Source: Bifidobacterium bohemicum DSM 22767 (GTDB lineage Bacteria; Actinomycetota; Actinomycetes; Actinomycetales; Bifidobacteriaceae). From it: 64,000 nt of DNA. The position numbers and the translations under genes are program-made. The notes under the pieces are model-generated. The model did no database searches and was not told the origin of the DNA. It saw nothing but the letters and a program-made list of their open reading frames with translations. Below are positions 44,541 to 53,678 of the stretch, piece after piece (within the stretch, counting starts at the first letter, position 1; each line of letters opens with the position of its first letter). The stretch is taken from NCBI RefSeq assembly GCF_000741525.1, contig NZ_JGYP01000004.1, positions 1 through 64,000 of the forward strand. The letters run 5' to 3'.

Positions 44541-46877
44541 TCATGCCCGCTCAGCGACGAACAGAACCGCTTGCGCCGGATTGAGCGCGGGCGGCCGCAG
44601 ACCGTATGAAGTCAGAGCGCGACCCGACACCATGACACCGGACTCATTCCACCAGTTGAGTTCGCTCTGCCCGTTCGACCGCCGTCCGTCCTGCAGATCG
44701 GAATCAACGCTCAACGGATGCACACGGTAAACGGCGTCCGGATCCAGCCCAGGCAACCGCACCGGGGCGGCAGGGTACGTCTGCGAGGTGGACAGCTGCG
44801 TGAAACGATATACCGCTACGGTTCCATCCGCGCCTACGACTCCGTCGAGACGCACTGCACGGTCGCCCTCATCGCCGTGAACCACATAGCCCCGGGTGAA
44901 TTGACCGCGATAACGCTTGTAGGCATCGATCCACACGCCGAGTTTCTCCATCTCCCCTTGCGGCCGCTCCAAGAGGTTCCACTCGACACCGAAATGTCCG
45001 AAGAACGCCATCGCCATACGCATCTGTAGACTGGTGGCGCGACCGGTCGAATGCGCAGGGCTGGCGCCCACATGCTCGCCGATCATCTCAGGAGGAACCA
45101 AAAGCGAGGTGTACCGCTGGATGTCCGCGCGCTCTACCGGGTCGACGCAGTCCGAACCCCAGATGCGGTCGGCATAACGCAGGATGCCCAAATCGACACG
45201 CCCGCCACCCGACGCGCAGCTTTCTATCTCAAGACCCGGATGGTTGCGTTTCAGATTTCTGAACATGCGATAGACAGCCAAAGTCTGGGCGTGAACCGCG
45301 GGCCGGCCGGTACGCGGCGAAATGGCCTCAAGAACGAATCTGTTGTGGTCCCACTTGATATAGTCGATGCCAAGCCCGCCGACCAGGCCGTCCAACGCGC
45401 CGAATACGTACTCGTACGCCTCGGGGTTGGTCAAATCGACGGTCTGTTGGCTTCGCCCCTGCATGGGCAGACGGCCCGGCGCGGGGGCGAGGAGCCAATC
45501 CGGGTGCTCATGGGCCGTCCGGGAATCAGGATTCACCATTTCAGGCTCGAACCACAGTCCGAACTCCATGCCCTTGCCGTGCACGTGGTCGGCCAAGGCT
45601 CTCAGGCCCTTGGGCCCGTCCGGCCAGATCTCTTGGGCTATCTGCCAGTCTCCAAGACCGGACGTATCGTCGCGACGCGAACCGAACCAACCGTCGTCCA
45701 CGACGAAACGTTCCACACCTATCCGCGCGGCCGTATCGGCCAAAGCGGCGAGAGTGCCGTAATTCTGGTCAAAATACACCGCCTCCCAAGTGTTGAGGAT
45801 CACCGGACGCGGCTTACGGGCAAAGGCAGGGTGCAACCCACGCAGATAGGCGTGGAAGCGGTGGGAGATCTCGTTGAGACCATCGCCGTAGGCACCATAG
45901 ACCCATGGGGTGGCGTACTGTGCCGCACAGCACCCATCATCTTCGTCGGCAACCTCCCCGGCGGCTGCCGAACCGTCCGAGGCTCCGGGAGCAAGCGTCA
46001 CCTCGCCGCCCATCAGCACCTCGCCGCCGCCTATGACGCCCTGGGTGTACGGCAGACGCTCGGCCGAAAGCAGACTGTTCCCGCTCCATCCGACATGCAC
46101 CGAGTACGCCTCGCCATGTTCGAAACCGAATCCGGGAACACCCGCCGTCAGCAGCAGGGAAGCGTCGAAATCGGGCCGACCGCTCATCGAGGCCCGTTCG
46201 ACCCTGCCGACGTTGAACGGCTGGCGTTGCGGCGAGCGCTCGCGAAGATGATGGCCTGTGGTCGTCAACAATTCCGTCGCGCAGGCGGGCAGAGCGAAAC
46301 CGAGCTCGACCTTGTCGACCTCCAAATAAGAGGCATCGACACTGGTCCTGCCGACCTGGCGACCATCTGGCAACTCGAAATCCGTCGGGCCCTGAGACAT
46401 GCCGCTTTGCGCCAGGTTCCGCACAATGGCCCGTTGGCGGATCAGTCCACCCTTCGTCAACTCGCAGATCCAGGTCAGCCCCACGTCCTGCCCACGGTCG
46501 GCGGCCTCGACGATGATTCTGGGGGCGTCGCGCCAAACATCCACGCCGGTGACACCGAACTTGCAGAATAGCTCGACCCCGCCGCGACGCACGACGAATC
46601 GCTTCGCTCCGGTCCACGCCTCGGCCTGGGTGGGCAGGACCGTGGGCCACGCCGTCTGGTCCAATGCACCCGAGACCCTTTGCGGGCACAAAGCATCATA
46701 CAACGACAGAACGCTTTGGGGGTGGGTCAATGGCCTGCCCCAATACACCAATCGCGGAAGTTCGTCGGCCACGAACAGCAGGGCAAATGCGACATCCGCG
46801 GAGGCGTCCTCGCCGTACCCGGCCTTGAGCGCGACCCCACGCCCGGAATGCCCCTCATACATTTCGATAGAAGACAT
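44541..46877 (-). CDS. GH36 alpha-galactosidase
   Basis: A 778-residue cytoplasmic alpha-galactosidase, the normal length for family GH36. NTWEAVYFDQN, FVVDDGWFGSRRDD, LGDWQ and GLWFEPEMVNPDS build the barrel; the nucleophile Asp is in Y-I-K-W-D-H-N-R and the acid/base in W-G-S-D-C-V-D-P. ATG 46877 after AAAAGG is preferred to GTG 46883. It releases galactose from melibiose, raffinose and stachyose. The importer and ROK regulator beside it make a complete alpha-galactoside pathway. Confidence 0.92.
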   Translation of the reverse strand: MSSIEMYEGHSGRGVALKAGYGEDASADVAFALLFVADELPRLVYWGRPLTHPQSVLSLYDALCPQRVSGALDQTAWPTVLPTQAEAWTGAKRFVVRRGGVELFCKFGVTGVDVWRDAPRIIVEAADRGQDVGLTWICELTKGGLIRQRAIVRNLAQSGMSQGPTDFELPDGRQVGRTSVDASYLEVDKVELGFALPACATELLTTTGHHLRERSPQRQPFNVGRVERASMSGRPDFDASLLLTAGVPGFGFEHGEAYSVHVGWSGNSLLSAERLPYTQGVIGGGEVLMGGEVTLAPGASDGSAAAGEVADEDDGCCAAQYATPWVYGAYGDGLNEISHRFHAYLRGLHPAFARKPRPVILNTWEAVYFDQNYGTLAALADTAARIGVERFVVDDGWFGSRRDDTSGLGDWQIAQEIWPDGPKGLRALADHVHGKGMEFGLWFEPEMVNPDSRTAHEHPDWLLAPAPGRLPMQGRSQQTVDLTNPEAYEYVFGALDGLVGGLGIDYIKWDHNRFVLEAISPRTGRPAVHAQTLAVYRMFRNLKRNHPGLEIESCASGGGRVDLGILRYADRIWGSDCVDPVERADIQRYTSLLVPPEMIGEHVGASPAHSTGRATSLQMRMAMAFFGHFGVEWNLLERPQGEMEKLGVWIDAYKRYRGQFTRGYVVHGDEGDRAVRLDGVVGADGTVAVYRFTQLSTSQTYPAAPVRLPGLDPDAVYRVHPLSVDSDLQDGRRSNGQSELNWWNESGVMVSGRALTSYGLRPPALNPAQAVLFVAERA

Positions 46878-47602
46878 CGCCACCTTTTCCTCTTAGCCCC
46901 ACCGGCACCAGTATCAGCCATTCGCCGCCATCCTACCAACGAACGACGGCCCGTGCCGCCCACACTATCGGCATACGATTTTTTTGTCTTACCTCTTGCG
47001 TGTCCTCCCTTTGCGCAAATAAAGGACGCGGCTTACCTCGACGGAGCAACGGCATGGCTTCCAGGCGAATCGCGCACGAGGGTCCTGTGGATAGGTCAGG
47101 GCGGGAAACATGCGGGAATCGCAGGCATTGTCTCAGTGGGCGCATTCGCGACGGCCGTTCGACACCGATGCGAATGCCCCCGTATCCTGCCGTGCGCCTT
47201 CAGCAACTACGCGGGAAACGGCGGCGGAACGCGTCAGGCGCGGTCCGCGGCCCAAGCGGCAGATCGCCTTTGCGGCCGAGAATCATTACACGTAAACTTA
47301 TACAAAAATAGAAAAAGATAGAAAAACTTAGAAAAGATTAAAAAGCAGAGGCGCAAAGCCCCCCCCCGTACGCCGGCAGATACCGGCAACGGCTTATCGA
47401 CAGCGGCGTCATCTACGCATCAAGCCACGGGCACGTCGATTTCACAATCCCTTATCTGAGGCAATGGCTCCATGAGCATGCGGCAACGATCCTCATGACC
47501 ACGAACCCATGATTGGAGTGCGACGGCCGGATTGCACGGAAGCGGCAATCAGCTGATTCGCGTCATAGATTGCACGCAGCAGGGACCAGACGAGCGACAC
47601 CA
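46878..47602 (-). other. Long intergenic region upstream of GH36
   Basis: About 725 bases between GH36 and tadA, both on the minus strand. It must hold the GH36 promoter, but no convincing hexamers stand out. A perfect 10-base palindrome TTTGCGCAAA is at 47010-47019, a C9 run at 47359-47367, and phased A-tracts at 47301-47345. No gene is supported. Confidence 0.45.
47301..47345 (+). repeat. Phased A-tracts, imperfect 10-base tandem repeat
   Basis: Consecutive decamers TACAAAAATA, GAAAAAGATA, GAAAAACTTA, GAAAAGATTA and then AAAAG repeat a run of four to five A residues every 10 bases. Tracts in phase with the helix turn give intrinsic bending. They stand out in a GC-rich surrounding. Confidence 0.65.
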
Positions 47603-48169
47603 CTAGCGCCGGACGGCGAAGAAATCGGCGAGCAGCCTGGCGCAATCGGACTCCCGCACACCGCCGGCCACCTCCGGACGGGCGCCGACGTGCGGATCGC
47701 GCGGAATGTCCCACACTGATCCGCACGCGCCAAGCTTGGCGTCCCAAGCGCCGAAGACGATGCGCCCCACGTGCGCCTCAAGCGCGGCGCCCGCACACAT
47801 CGGGCAGGGTTCCAGCGTGACCAGCAGCGTGCAATCCTCAAGATTCCAAGCGCCACGCCGTGCCGCAACCGCTGAGATGCCGTCCGGGCAGCGCCCCGTC
47901 AAGTCATCACCCTGCCGCACCGCATCAGCGCAGCACCTGCCACCCACACCCGGACGACCCGAAGCGGCCTCGCGCATCGCCTCAATCTCCGCATGGGCCA
48001 AAGGGTCGCCAAGCGCCTCGCGCCGATTGCGGCCGCGCCCGACAACCTTGCCAGCCGCATCCAGCACCACCGCGCCAACGGGGACTTCGCCGGCGGCACC
48101 GGCCTCACGCGCCAAAGCGAGCGCCTCATCCATCGCGAACGACCATTGAGCTCCACCCATAAACCCCAT
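47603..48169 (-). CDS. tadA: tRNA-specific adenosine deaminase (TadA)
   Basis: TadA converts the wobble adenosine of tRNA-Arg(ACG) to inosine. The zinc site is complete: H-A-E-I-E with the proton-shuttling Glu, and T-L-E-P-C-P-M-C. Start chosen at ATG 48169; ATG 48160 is equally possible. Compared with usual TadA the stretch between the two motifs is longer by about 28 residues and contains extra cysteines (GRCCADAV, GRCPDG). It is likely essential and is transcribed away from the antiporter gene. Confidence 0.88.
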   Translation of the reverse strand: MGFMGGAQWSFAMDEALALAREAGAAGEVPVGAVVLDAAGKVVGRGRNRREALGDPLAHAEIEAMREAASGRPGVGGRCCADAVRQGDDLTGRCPDGISAVAARRGAWNLEDCTLLVTLEPCPMCAGAALEAHVGRIVFGAWDAKLGACGSVWDIPRDPHVGARPEVAGGVRESDCARLLADFFAVRR

Positions 48170-48498
48170 GGTACCCACCGCCCACCGCCAAAACCCCCGC
48201 CTTCGAAAGACACCCTTGCATTGCACGGTCGCTTCGCCACGACAACACGCAAATCCACCGGTCCAAAGGCCCGCGATTCGCGTAGCCGGCATCAACACCC
48301 AGAACGGCTCCGCCCAAAGGCACCTCCAGAACGGAGACCGCACGTATCACCGGCCCTAATTCCCTCTGAGCGTACCATGCGCACGCTCGGATATAGTGGG
48401 GGGATACCGAATGACGCAAAATTCATGCACGCAATCAGCATTCAGGAACACCACACACCATCAGTTCCATGAACGCGCCGAAAAGGGGGGTCTGGCCT

Positions 48499-50577
48499 GT
48501 GGCAATATTCGAGATGATCATCGGCATTTTGGGGGCCGTCGTGCTCTCCTCGTTCCTCAGCCGTCTCATGCCTCGAATATCCATGCCGCTGGTACAGATC
48601 GCATTGGGCCTGGCGCTCGCGCTGCTGCCCGTCTTCCCAACCGTAAAGCTGGACCCGGAACTGTTCATGGTGCTGTTCATCGCGCCGCTGCTCTACCTGG
48701 AGGCGCACGAGATCGACAAACGAGCCTTGTATTCGACCCTGCGCTATTCCCTGCCCATGGCCATCGGCCTTGTTCTGGGAAGCATGGTGCTCGTCGGAGT
48801 CGTGATGCATGCGGCATGGCCGGCTCTTCCGCTGGCCGCCGCGTGCGCGCTCGGCGCGGCGCTGGGGCCCACGGACGCGGTGGCCGTCTCCTCGATGGGC
48901 CAAAGTACCGCATTCACCAAGGAGCAGAAGGGCATTCTCGAAGGCGAGTCGCTGTTCAACGACGCTTCGGGCGTCGTGAGCTTCCAGTTCGCGATCCTGG
49001 CCGCGACGACCGGCACCTTCTCCATAGCGGACGCGAGCCGCGAGTTCCTTATCTCGTTCATCGGCGGCGTGGGGGTCGGCGTGCTGGCCGGCATTCCGAC
49101 CAACTGGATCTTCCGGTTCGCGCGGCGCATGGGTTGGGAGACGATGACCACCCGCATTCTCGTGGAGCTGTTCCTGCCGTTCCTCGTCTTCCTTGGCGCG
49201 GACGACATCGCCCATGTCTCAGGCATTCTCGCCGTGGTCGCGTTCGGCCTGACCGTGCATTTCGACCACACTGGACTGAGTCCCAACACGGCACGCACCA
49301 ACATCGTCTCGTCGAGCGTATGGTCCGTGCTCTCCTTCGCGCTCAACGGGACCGTGTTCATTCTGCTCGGCATGCAACTGCCCGGCGCGATGCTCACGAG
49401 TTGGGACAATCGCGAGGTAAGCCGCGGCATGCTCGCGGGAACGATTCTGCTGGTTTCCGCAGCCACCATCGCGATACGGTTCCTTTGGATCTGGCTTATC
49501 ACCGCCCCATCAGGCAAACGGGCCAAGGGCGGCGAGGCGGGCCGCAGGAGGCCGCGCTCCCTACGCGATACGGCGATCATGACGTTTGGCGGCGCCAAAG
49601 GCACGATCAGCCTGGCGTTGATGTTCACCATTCCCTACGCGGTCTCGTCCGGCGCCGCCTTCCCGAAACGCAACGACCTGATCTTCATAGCCGCCGGCGT
49701 GATCGTGGTGACCCTGCTGCTGGCGAACTTCCTGCTGCCGTGGCTTGCGCCGAAGAACGACAGGGAGGAGTCGTCGCAGTTCGAAAAGGTGAACGTCGAG
49801 GTTTTGGGCCGAACCGTCGCGGAACTGTCGGAGGATATGAACGACGAGAACCGAGCTGTGCTGTTACCCATCATCGACTCATACAACATGCGCATCTCAA
49901 GGATCAAACAACGGCAAGGCACCTTCGACGCGGAGACGTTCGAGGCGTTGCAAATCGAAGCGCTGAATTGGGAAAAGCGCTATGTGCGCGACACCCTCGC
50001 GGCCGTACGGGCCGACCCGAATATGGACGAGCACATCAGGAACCTCAACATCGAAGCCTGCGAGCGCATGCTCGACCAGATCATGAACATCGTTCGCCAT
50101 ACGGCGAATGCGAAGAATCGGCTTGATGTGATCTCACAGATTCGGGGAAGGTACCACGCCATGCATCGTCAGGTCTCGGCCATCGCCCGTAAGACGCTGC
50201 ATCGCGTCCGCCGTTCCACGCCGATTCTATCCGAGAACGAGATCTACGAATACCTGCGTTCCGTGCAGATCGGCGCCATCGACCATGTGATCGAACAGCT
50301 CTACCGCGCCATGCGGAGCGACGAATACCCCACTGAATACTGCACGATGCTGCTGCGGGACTACCAGCGGTCGCGCGCACGGCTTTCGAGCCGGAGCGAC
50401 ATCGTCAACAGGGTGAAAATGGCTCCGCAGATTGACGAAGCCAAGCAGGAAAGCTACTCCATCGAGTTGGGTGTGATTCAGGACATGCTCGGCAACGGCG
50501 AGATCACGCGTAGCCAGGCCAAGCATCTGCGACGCAACGTGTACGTGATGCAGGTCGACGCGGAATCGGGGATGTAG
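48499..50577 (+). CDS. CPA1-family Na+/H+ antiporter
   Basis: A 692-residue membrane protein of the NhaP/YjcE type, exchanging Na+ (or K+) for H+. About twelve helices fill residues 1-430; the ion-binding motifs A-L-G-P-T-D-A-V-A and F-N-D-A-S-G-V-V (the second Asp pair) are present, as is GGAKGTISLALM. A cytoplasmic helical tail of about 270 residues follows (rich in Arg, Glu). GTG 48499 is preferred since GGGGGG lies 9 bases upstream; ATG 48469 has no ribosome site. Confidence 0.88.
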   Translation: MAIFEMIIGILGAVVLSSFLSRLMPRISMPLVQIALGLALALLPVFPTVKLDPELFMVLFIAPLLYLEAHEIDKRALYSTLRYSLPMAIGLVLGSMVLVGVVMHAAWPALPLAAACALGAALGPTDAVAVSSMGQSTAFTKEQKGILEGESLFNDASGVVSFQFAILAATTGTFSIADASREFLISFIGGVGVGVLAGIPTNWIFRFARRMGWETMTTRILVELFLPFLVFLGADDIAHVSGILAVVAFGLTVHFDHTGLSPNTARTNIVSSSVWSVLSFALNGTVFILLGMQLPGAMLTSWDNREVSRGMLAGTILLVSAATIAIRFLWIWLITAPSGKRAKGGEAGRRRPRSLRDTAIMTFGGAKGTISLALMFTIPYAVSSGAAFPKRNDLIFIAAGVIVVTLLLANFLLPWLAPKNDREESSQFEKVNVEVLGRTVAELSEDMNDENRAVLLPIIDSYNMRISRIKQRQGTFDAETFEALQIEALNWEKRYVRDTLAAVRADPNMDEHIRNLNIEACERMLDQIMNIVRHTANAKNRLDVISQIRGRYHAMHRQVSAIARKTLHRVRRSTPILSENEIYEYLRSVQIGAIDHVIEQLYRAMRSDEYPTEYCTMLLRDYQRSRARLSSRSDIVNRVKMAPQIDEAKQESYSIELGVIQDMLGNGEITRSQAKHLRRNVYVMQVDAESGM

Positions 50578-50626
50578 ACGCAAGCGGGCGCGCGGGAACC
50601 GATGCTTGCAGGCCGAATCCCGGTTC

Positions 50627-51421
50627 TCAGACGACGCCGGACGAGATGTCGTTGAGCAGGAGCCACTGGCTCAGGTCGTTGAATTCCTCAAGACTGACCG
50701 CGTGGTCGAGGGAATGGTAGTTCTTCACCGTCAGCCACGTGTTCTCCTCAAGCCAGGCGACCGCCCCGTGCAGCTCGTATTTCGGCAGGACACTGTCCTG
50801 ATTGCCGTATCCGAAGAAGACAGGAACATTGAGCTCGGCCAGATGCGGGTCGGCGGGAGCGGTTCCCGGAACGACGCCCGGTGCGACGAAGCCCGAAAGC
50901 GCGACGACGGCCCGATACCGTTCCGGATGGACGCGCAACAGGTGGATCGCGAGGGCCGCCCCCTGCGAAAAGCCTATGGGCACGATGGGTCGTTCGGCCT
51001 CGATATGCCGGCGAATCCACATATCGACCGCACCTGCGGCCGCGAAGATGTCGCGATCCAAGTCCTCCCCCGTGGGCACGGCGGCATGGAACCAGCTGTA
51101 CGCGCCGATCCCGGAGCCGAATTCGCCCGGCCCTTCGGCTTTCAGGACGAGCGGAGCCCGTAGCGACACGAAATCGTTATACGGCGCCACGTAACGCATC
51201 ATGTCGGCCAAATCCGCCTCGTTGGAGCCCCAGCCGTGCAGGCACAGGAACATCGGCCGGTTCAGCGCGGCCCTGCCGCCACCACGGGAATACTGGACGT
51301 GGCAGACCTCCGCGGGTTCGCCGTAGCGTCCGGCGATCTCGCTCGATTCACGTCCGACCAGACCATCTTCGGCGCCATGCGAACCTGTGTCGTGGTCACG
51401 CCTGTCTTCAGTCTCACTCAT
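50627..51421 (-). CDS. Carboxylesterase/phospholipase-type alpha/beta hydrolase
   Basis: A protein of about 264 residues with the carboxylesterase (YpfH/EstB) fold. F-L-C-L-H-G-W-G-S-N carries the oxyanion loop, G-F-S-Q-G-A the nucleophile Ser, GNQDSVLP the Asp, and SLDHAV the catalytic His. The first 50 residues are hydrophilic and not part of the fold. ATG 51421 has GGAGG very close; ATG 51430 is possible. Substrate unknown. It converges on the antiporter gene. Confidence 0.8.
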   Translation of the reverse strand: MSETEDRRDHDTGSHGAEDGLVGRESSEIAGRYGEPAEVCHVQYSRGGGRAALNRPMFLCLHGWGSNEADLADMMRYVAPYNDFVSLRAPLVLKAEGPGEFGSGIGAYSWFHAAVPTGEDLDRDIFAAAGAVDMWIRRHIEAERPIVPIGFSQGAALAIHLLRVHPERYRAVVALSGFVAPGVVPGTAPADPHLAELNVPVFFGYGNQDSVLPKYELHGAVAWLEENTWLTVKNYHSLDHAVSLEEFNDLSQWLLLNDISSGVV

Positions 51422-51567
51422 AACCTCCATGATAGACGGCAATCGCAACAGAGTCCGCCTCATGATCTCCTGGTGGCCGCCAGCGACGAAAACACTGGCT
51501 GGGCCTGATCCGTTCATGTCGTTACCGCCGCGGCGTTTTGAACCGATCGGCTGGACGCAAAAAGAAA

Positions 51568-51589
51568 CCCCGACCTATAAAGGCCGGGG
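51568..51589 (-). terminator. Intrinsic terminator on the minus strand without an assigned gene
   Basis: CCCCGGCC-TTTATA-GGTCGGGG followed by TTTCTTTTT on the minus strand is a textbook intrinsic terminator. It stands upstream, not downstream, of the esterase gene, and no minus-strand gene is seen between it and dcd. See the finding on a possible small RNA. The rest of 51422-51833 shows nothing else but the dcd leader. Confidence 0.75.
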
Positions 51590-51833
51590 CAAGAAAGAGA
51601 GAAGAAGAAAGGGTTCAATTATCGGAGGTTGTTTCCAAGACTCCGGCCAACCGTGGTTGACAAGTTCAATATAACTCCCTGATGCTTGGCGAAAGACTGG
51701 AACAATCTGGGAATTCCCTGAAAGTTTCCGTTTTTGTGTGCAACGCCTCGTGAAAGCGCGCCATACGTCCCGAAATCCGGCATGAACGTCTACACTAAGA
51801 GCAGAAGACGGTAAATACTGCAACGGAGGAACC

Positions 51834-52415
51834 ATGCTGCTATCCGATCGAGACATCCTCGCGGCCCAATCAGAAGGTCACATTTCACTGACCCCATGGA
51901 CGCCCGGAATGGTGCAACCCGCCTCAATCGACGTACGACTTGACCGATATTTCAGACTGTTCAACAACCACGCCTACACCTACGTGGATCCGGCCGAAAA
52001 CCAGGGGGCGCTGACCGAGCAGTTCGAAGTGCCGACCGGCGAACCTTGGATTCTGCATCCGGGCGAGTTCGCACTGGCATCCACTTGGGAGTACGTGAAG
52101 CTTGACCCCACCATCGCGGCGCGCCTCGAAGGCAAAAGCTCGCTGGGGCGACTGGGCATCCTGACCCATTCGACGGCCGGTTTCATCGACCCCGGCTTCG
52201 AAGGACACATCACGCTTGAGCTTTCGAACGTGAGCACGCTGCCGGTGAAACTGTGGCCAGGCATGAAGATCGGGCAGATGTGCTTCTTCCAGCTCAGCTC
52301 CCCCGCCGAACACCCGTACGGGTCGGACGGCACCGGTTCGCACTATCAGGGGCAGCGCGGACCGACCCCCTCACGCTCCTACGAGCATTTCTACCGTGCC
52401 AGGATCGACGAGTGA
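51834..52415 (+). CDS. dcd: dCTP deaminase
   Basis: Converts dCTP to dUTP, or in actinobacterial bifunctional forms directly to dUMP. The 193-residue product keeps [19 protein letters not shown] and the catalytic Glu129 in T-L-E-L-S-N after [13 protein letters not shown]. The C-terminal [14 protein letters not shown] closes over the nucleotide. It resembles the M. tuberculosis bifunctional enzyme in length and this closing segment; whether it also cleaves the triphosphate is not certain. AACGGAGGAACC before ATG is a strong ribosome site. Confidence 0.93.
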   Translation: MLLSDRDILAAQSEGHISLTPWTPGMVQPASIDVRLDRYFRLFNNHAYTYVDPAENQGALTEQFEVPTGEPWILHPGEFALASTWEYVKLDPTIAARLEGKSSLGRLGILTHSTAGFIDPGFEGHITLELSNVSTLPVKLWPGMKIGQMCFFQLSSPAEHPYGSDGTGSHYQGQRGPTPSRSYEHFYRARIDE

Positions 52416-52478
52416 CGTCTCCCGCTTGGACCACGGGGTGACGGACGCCTGACGCGGGGTACTGGGACAATACCTACT

Positions 52479-53462
52479 ATGACTAGTAAAAAAGGACCGA
52501 TCAAAGGATCGGGCGGAAAACACAGGAACGCGCTGAAAGGCCACGGGCCCACGCCCCGCGCCGAAGACAGGGTGTATCACAAAGCATATAAGGCGAAGAA
52601 GGCCAACGAAGCGCGCCGTGCGGCCGATCCCCGACTGGCGGCGAAACGTCGCGCCGCGAAGTTCTCCTCCGAGGCCGACGATTTGGTAATCGGCCGCAAC
52701 GCGACGCTTGAGGCGCTGCGTGTGGGCGTGCCGGCGTCGCAGCTGTACGTGACCAGCCATATCGAACGTGACGACCGCACCCGCGACATCGTGCGGCTGG
52801 CGACCCAGCAGGGCCTGAATCTGCTCGAGGCCGACCGGCTCGAAATGGACCGCATCGCGCACTCGCGCAACCATCAGGGCATTATCCTCAAGGTGCAACC
52901 CTACCAGTATTCCTCGTTGCATGAGCTTGCCGACCGCGCCGAAAAGAAGGCGAAGGCCATGGAACAAGCGGATTCCGAGGCCGCTCGCATATCCGCCCGA
53001 CCGCTGTTCATCGCTCTCGATGAGGTGACCGATCCGCAGAATCTCGGCGCCGTGATCCGGTCCGCGGCGGCTTTCGGCGCCAACGGCGTCATTCTGCCCG
53101 ACCGACGCTCCGCTTCCGTCACGGCGGCCGCGTGGAAGGTTTCGGCGGGGGCCGCGGCGCATCTGCCGGTGGCTCGAGTGGTGAACCTGACCAAGGCCAT
53201 CGAAGCCCTGAAAGAGCGCGGGTACTACGCGGTCGGACTCGATGGCGGCGGCACGGCGCTCGTGGGCGAGACCGGCTTTGAAACCGACCCGCTGGTGGTG
53301 GTGCTCGGTTCGGAAGGCAAGGGCCTGAGCCGACTGGTGCGCGAATCCTGCGATGCCATCGCCAGCATCCCAATCAGCAACGCGGTGGAATCGCTCAACG
53401 CCTCGGTGGCGGCGGGCATCAGCCTCTACGCCGTGGCCCGCGCGCGCCAACAGGCCAGGTGA
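52479..53462 (+). CDS. rlmB: 23S rRNA 2'-O-methyltransferase (TrmH/SpoU family, RlmB-like)
   Basis: A 327-residue SpoU methyltransferase. The N-terminal 60 residues are very basic, then an L30e-like RNA-binding domain (LVIGRNATLEALRVG) and the knotted SAM domain: D-P-Q-N-L-G-A-V-I-R-S-A, V-V-L-G-S-E-G-K-G-L and I-S-N-A-V-E-S-L-N-A-S-V-A. RlmB methylates G2251 of 23S rRNA; the exact base is inferred. It lies 63 bases after dcd on the same strand. Confidence 0.9.
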   Translation: MTSKKGPIKGSGGKHRNALKGHGPTPRAEDRVYHKAYKAKKANEARRAADPRLAAKRRAAKFSSEADDLVIGRNATLEALRVGVPASQLYVTSHIERDDRTRDIVRLATQQGLNLLEADRLEMDRIAHSRNHQGIILKVQPYQYSSLHELADRAEKKAKAMEQADSEAARISARPLFIALDEVTDPQNLGAVIRSAAAFGANGVILPDRRSASVTAAAWKVSAGAAAHLPVARVVNLTKAIEALKERGYYAVGLDGGGTALVGETGFETDPLVVVLGSEGKGLSRLVRESCDAIASIPISNAVESLNASVAAGISLYAVARARQQAR

Positions 53463-53588
53463 CGTTCCATACGAGGTTGGTTGGTGCGGCCTCGACCGGG
53501 CGCGGCGGATTCGTCGTGCGTGGCCGGGCCCGGACATTGCACTGGCTGGTTTACCGCCAGATGTCTATGGGAAAATCCGGATTGAGGT

Positions 53589-53625
53589 GCCGTGTCGGCT
53601 CACGTGTTCACCGAGCCGACACGGC
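53589..53625. terminator. Bidirectional hairpin between rlmB and the DUF4032 gene
   Basis: GCCGTGTCGGCT (53589-53600) pairs perfectly with its complement at 53614-53625 around a 13-base loop. It lies between converging genes. There is no strong T run on either side. Confidence 0.65.
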
Positions 53626-53678
53626 TGGCTCGAAAGAGGCATGACCCTTCCGGGACGCAACCCTGTCCTCATGTTGAA

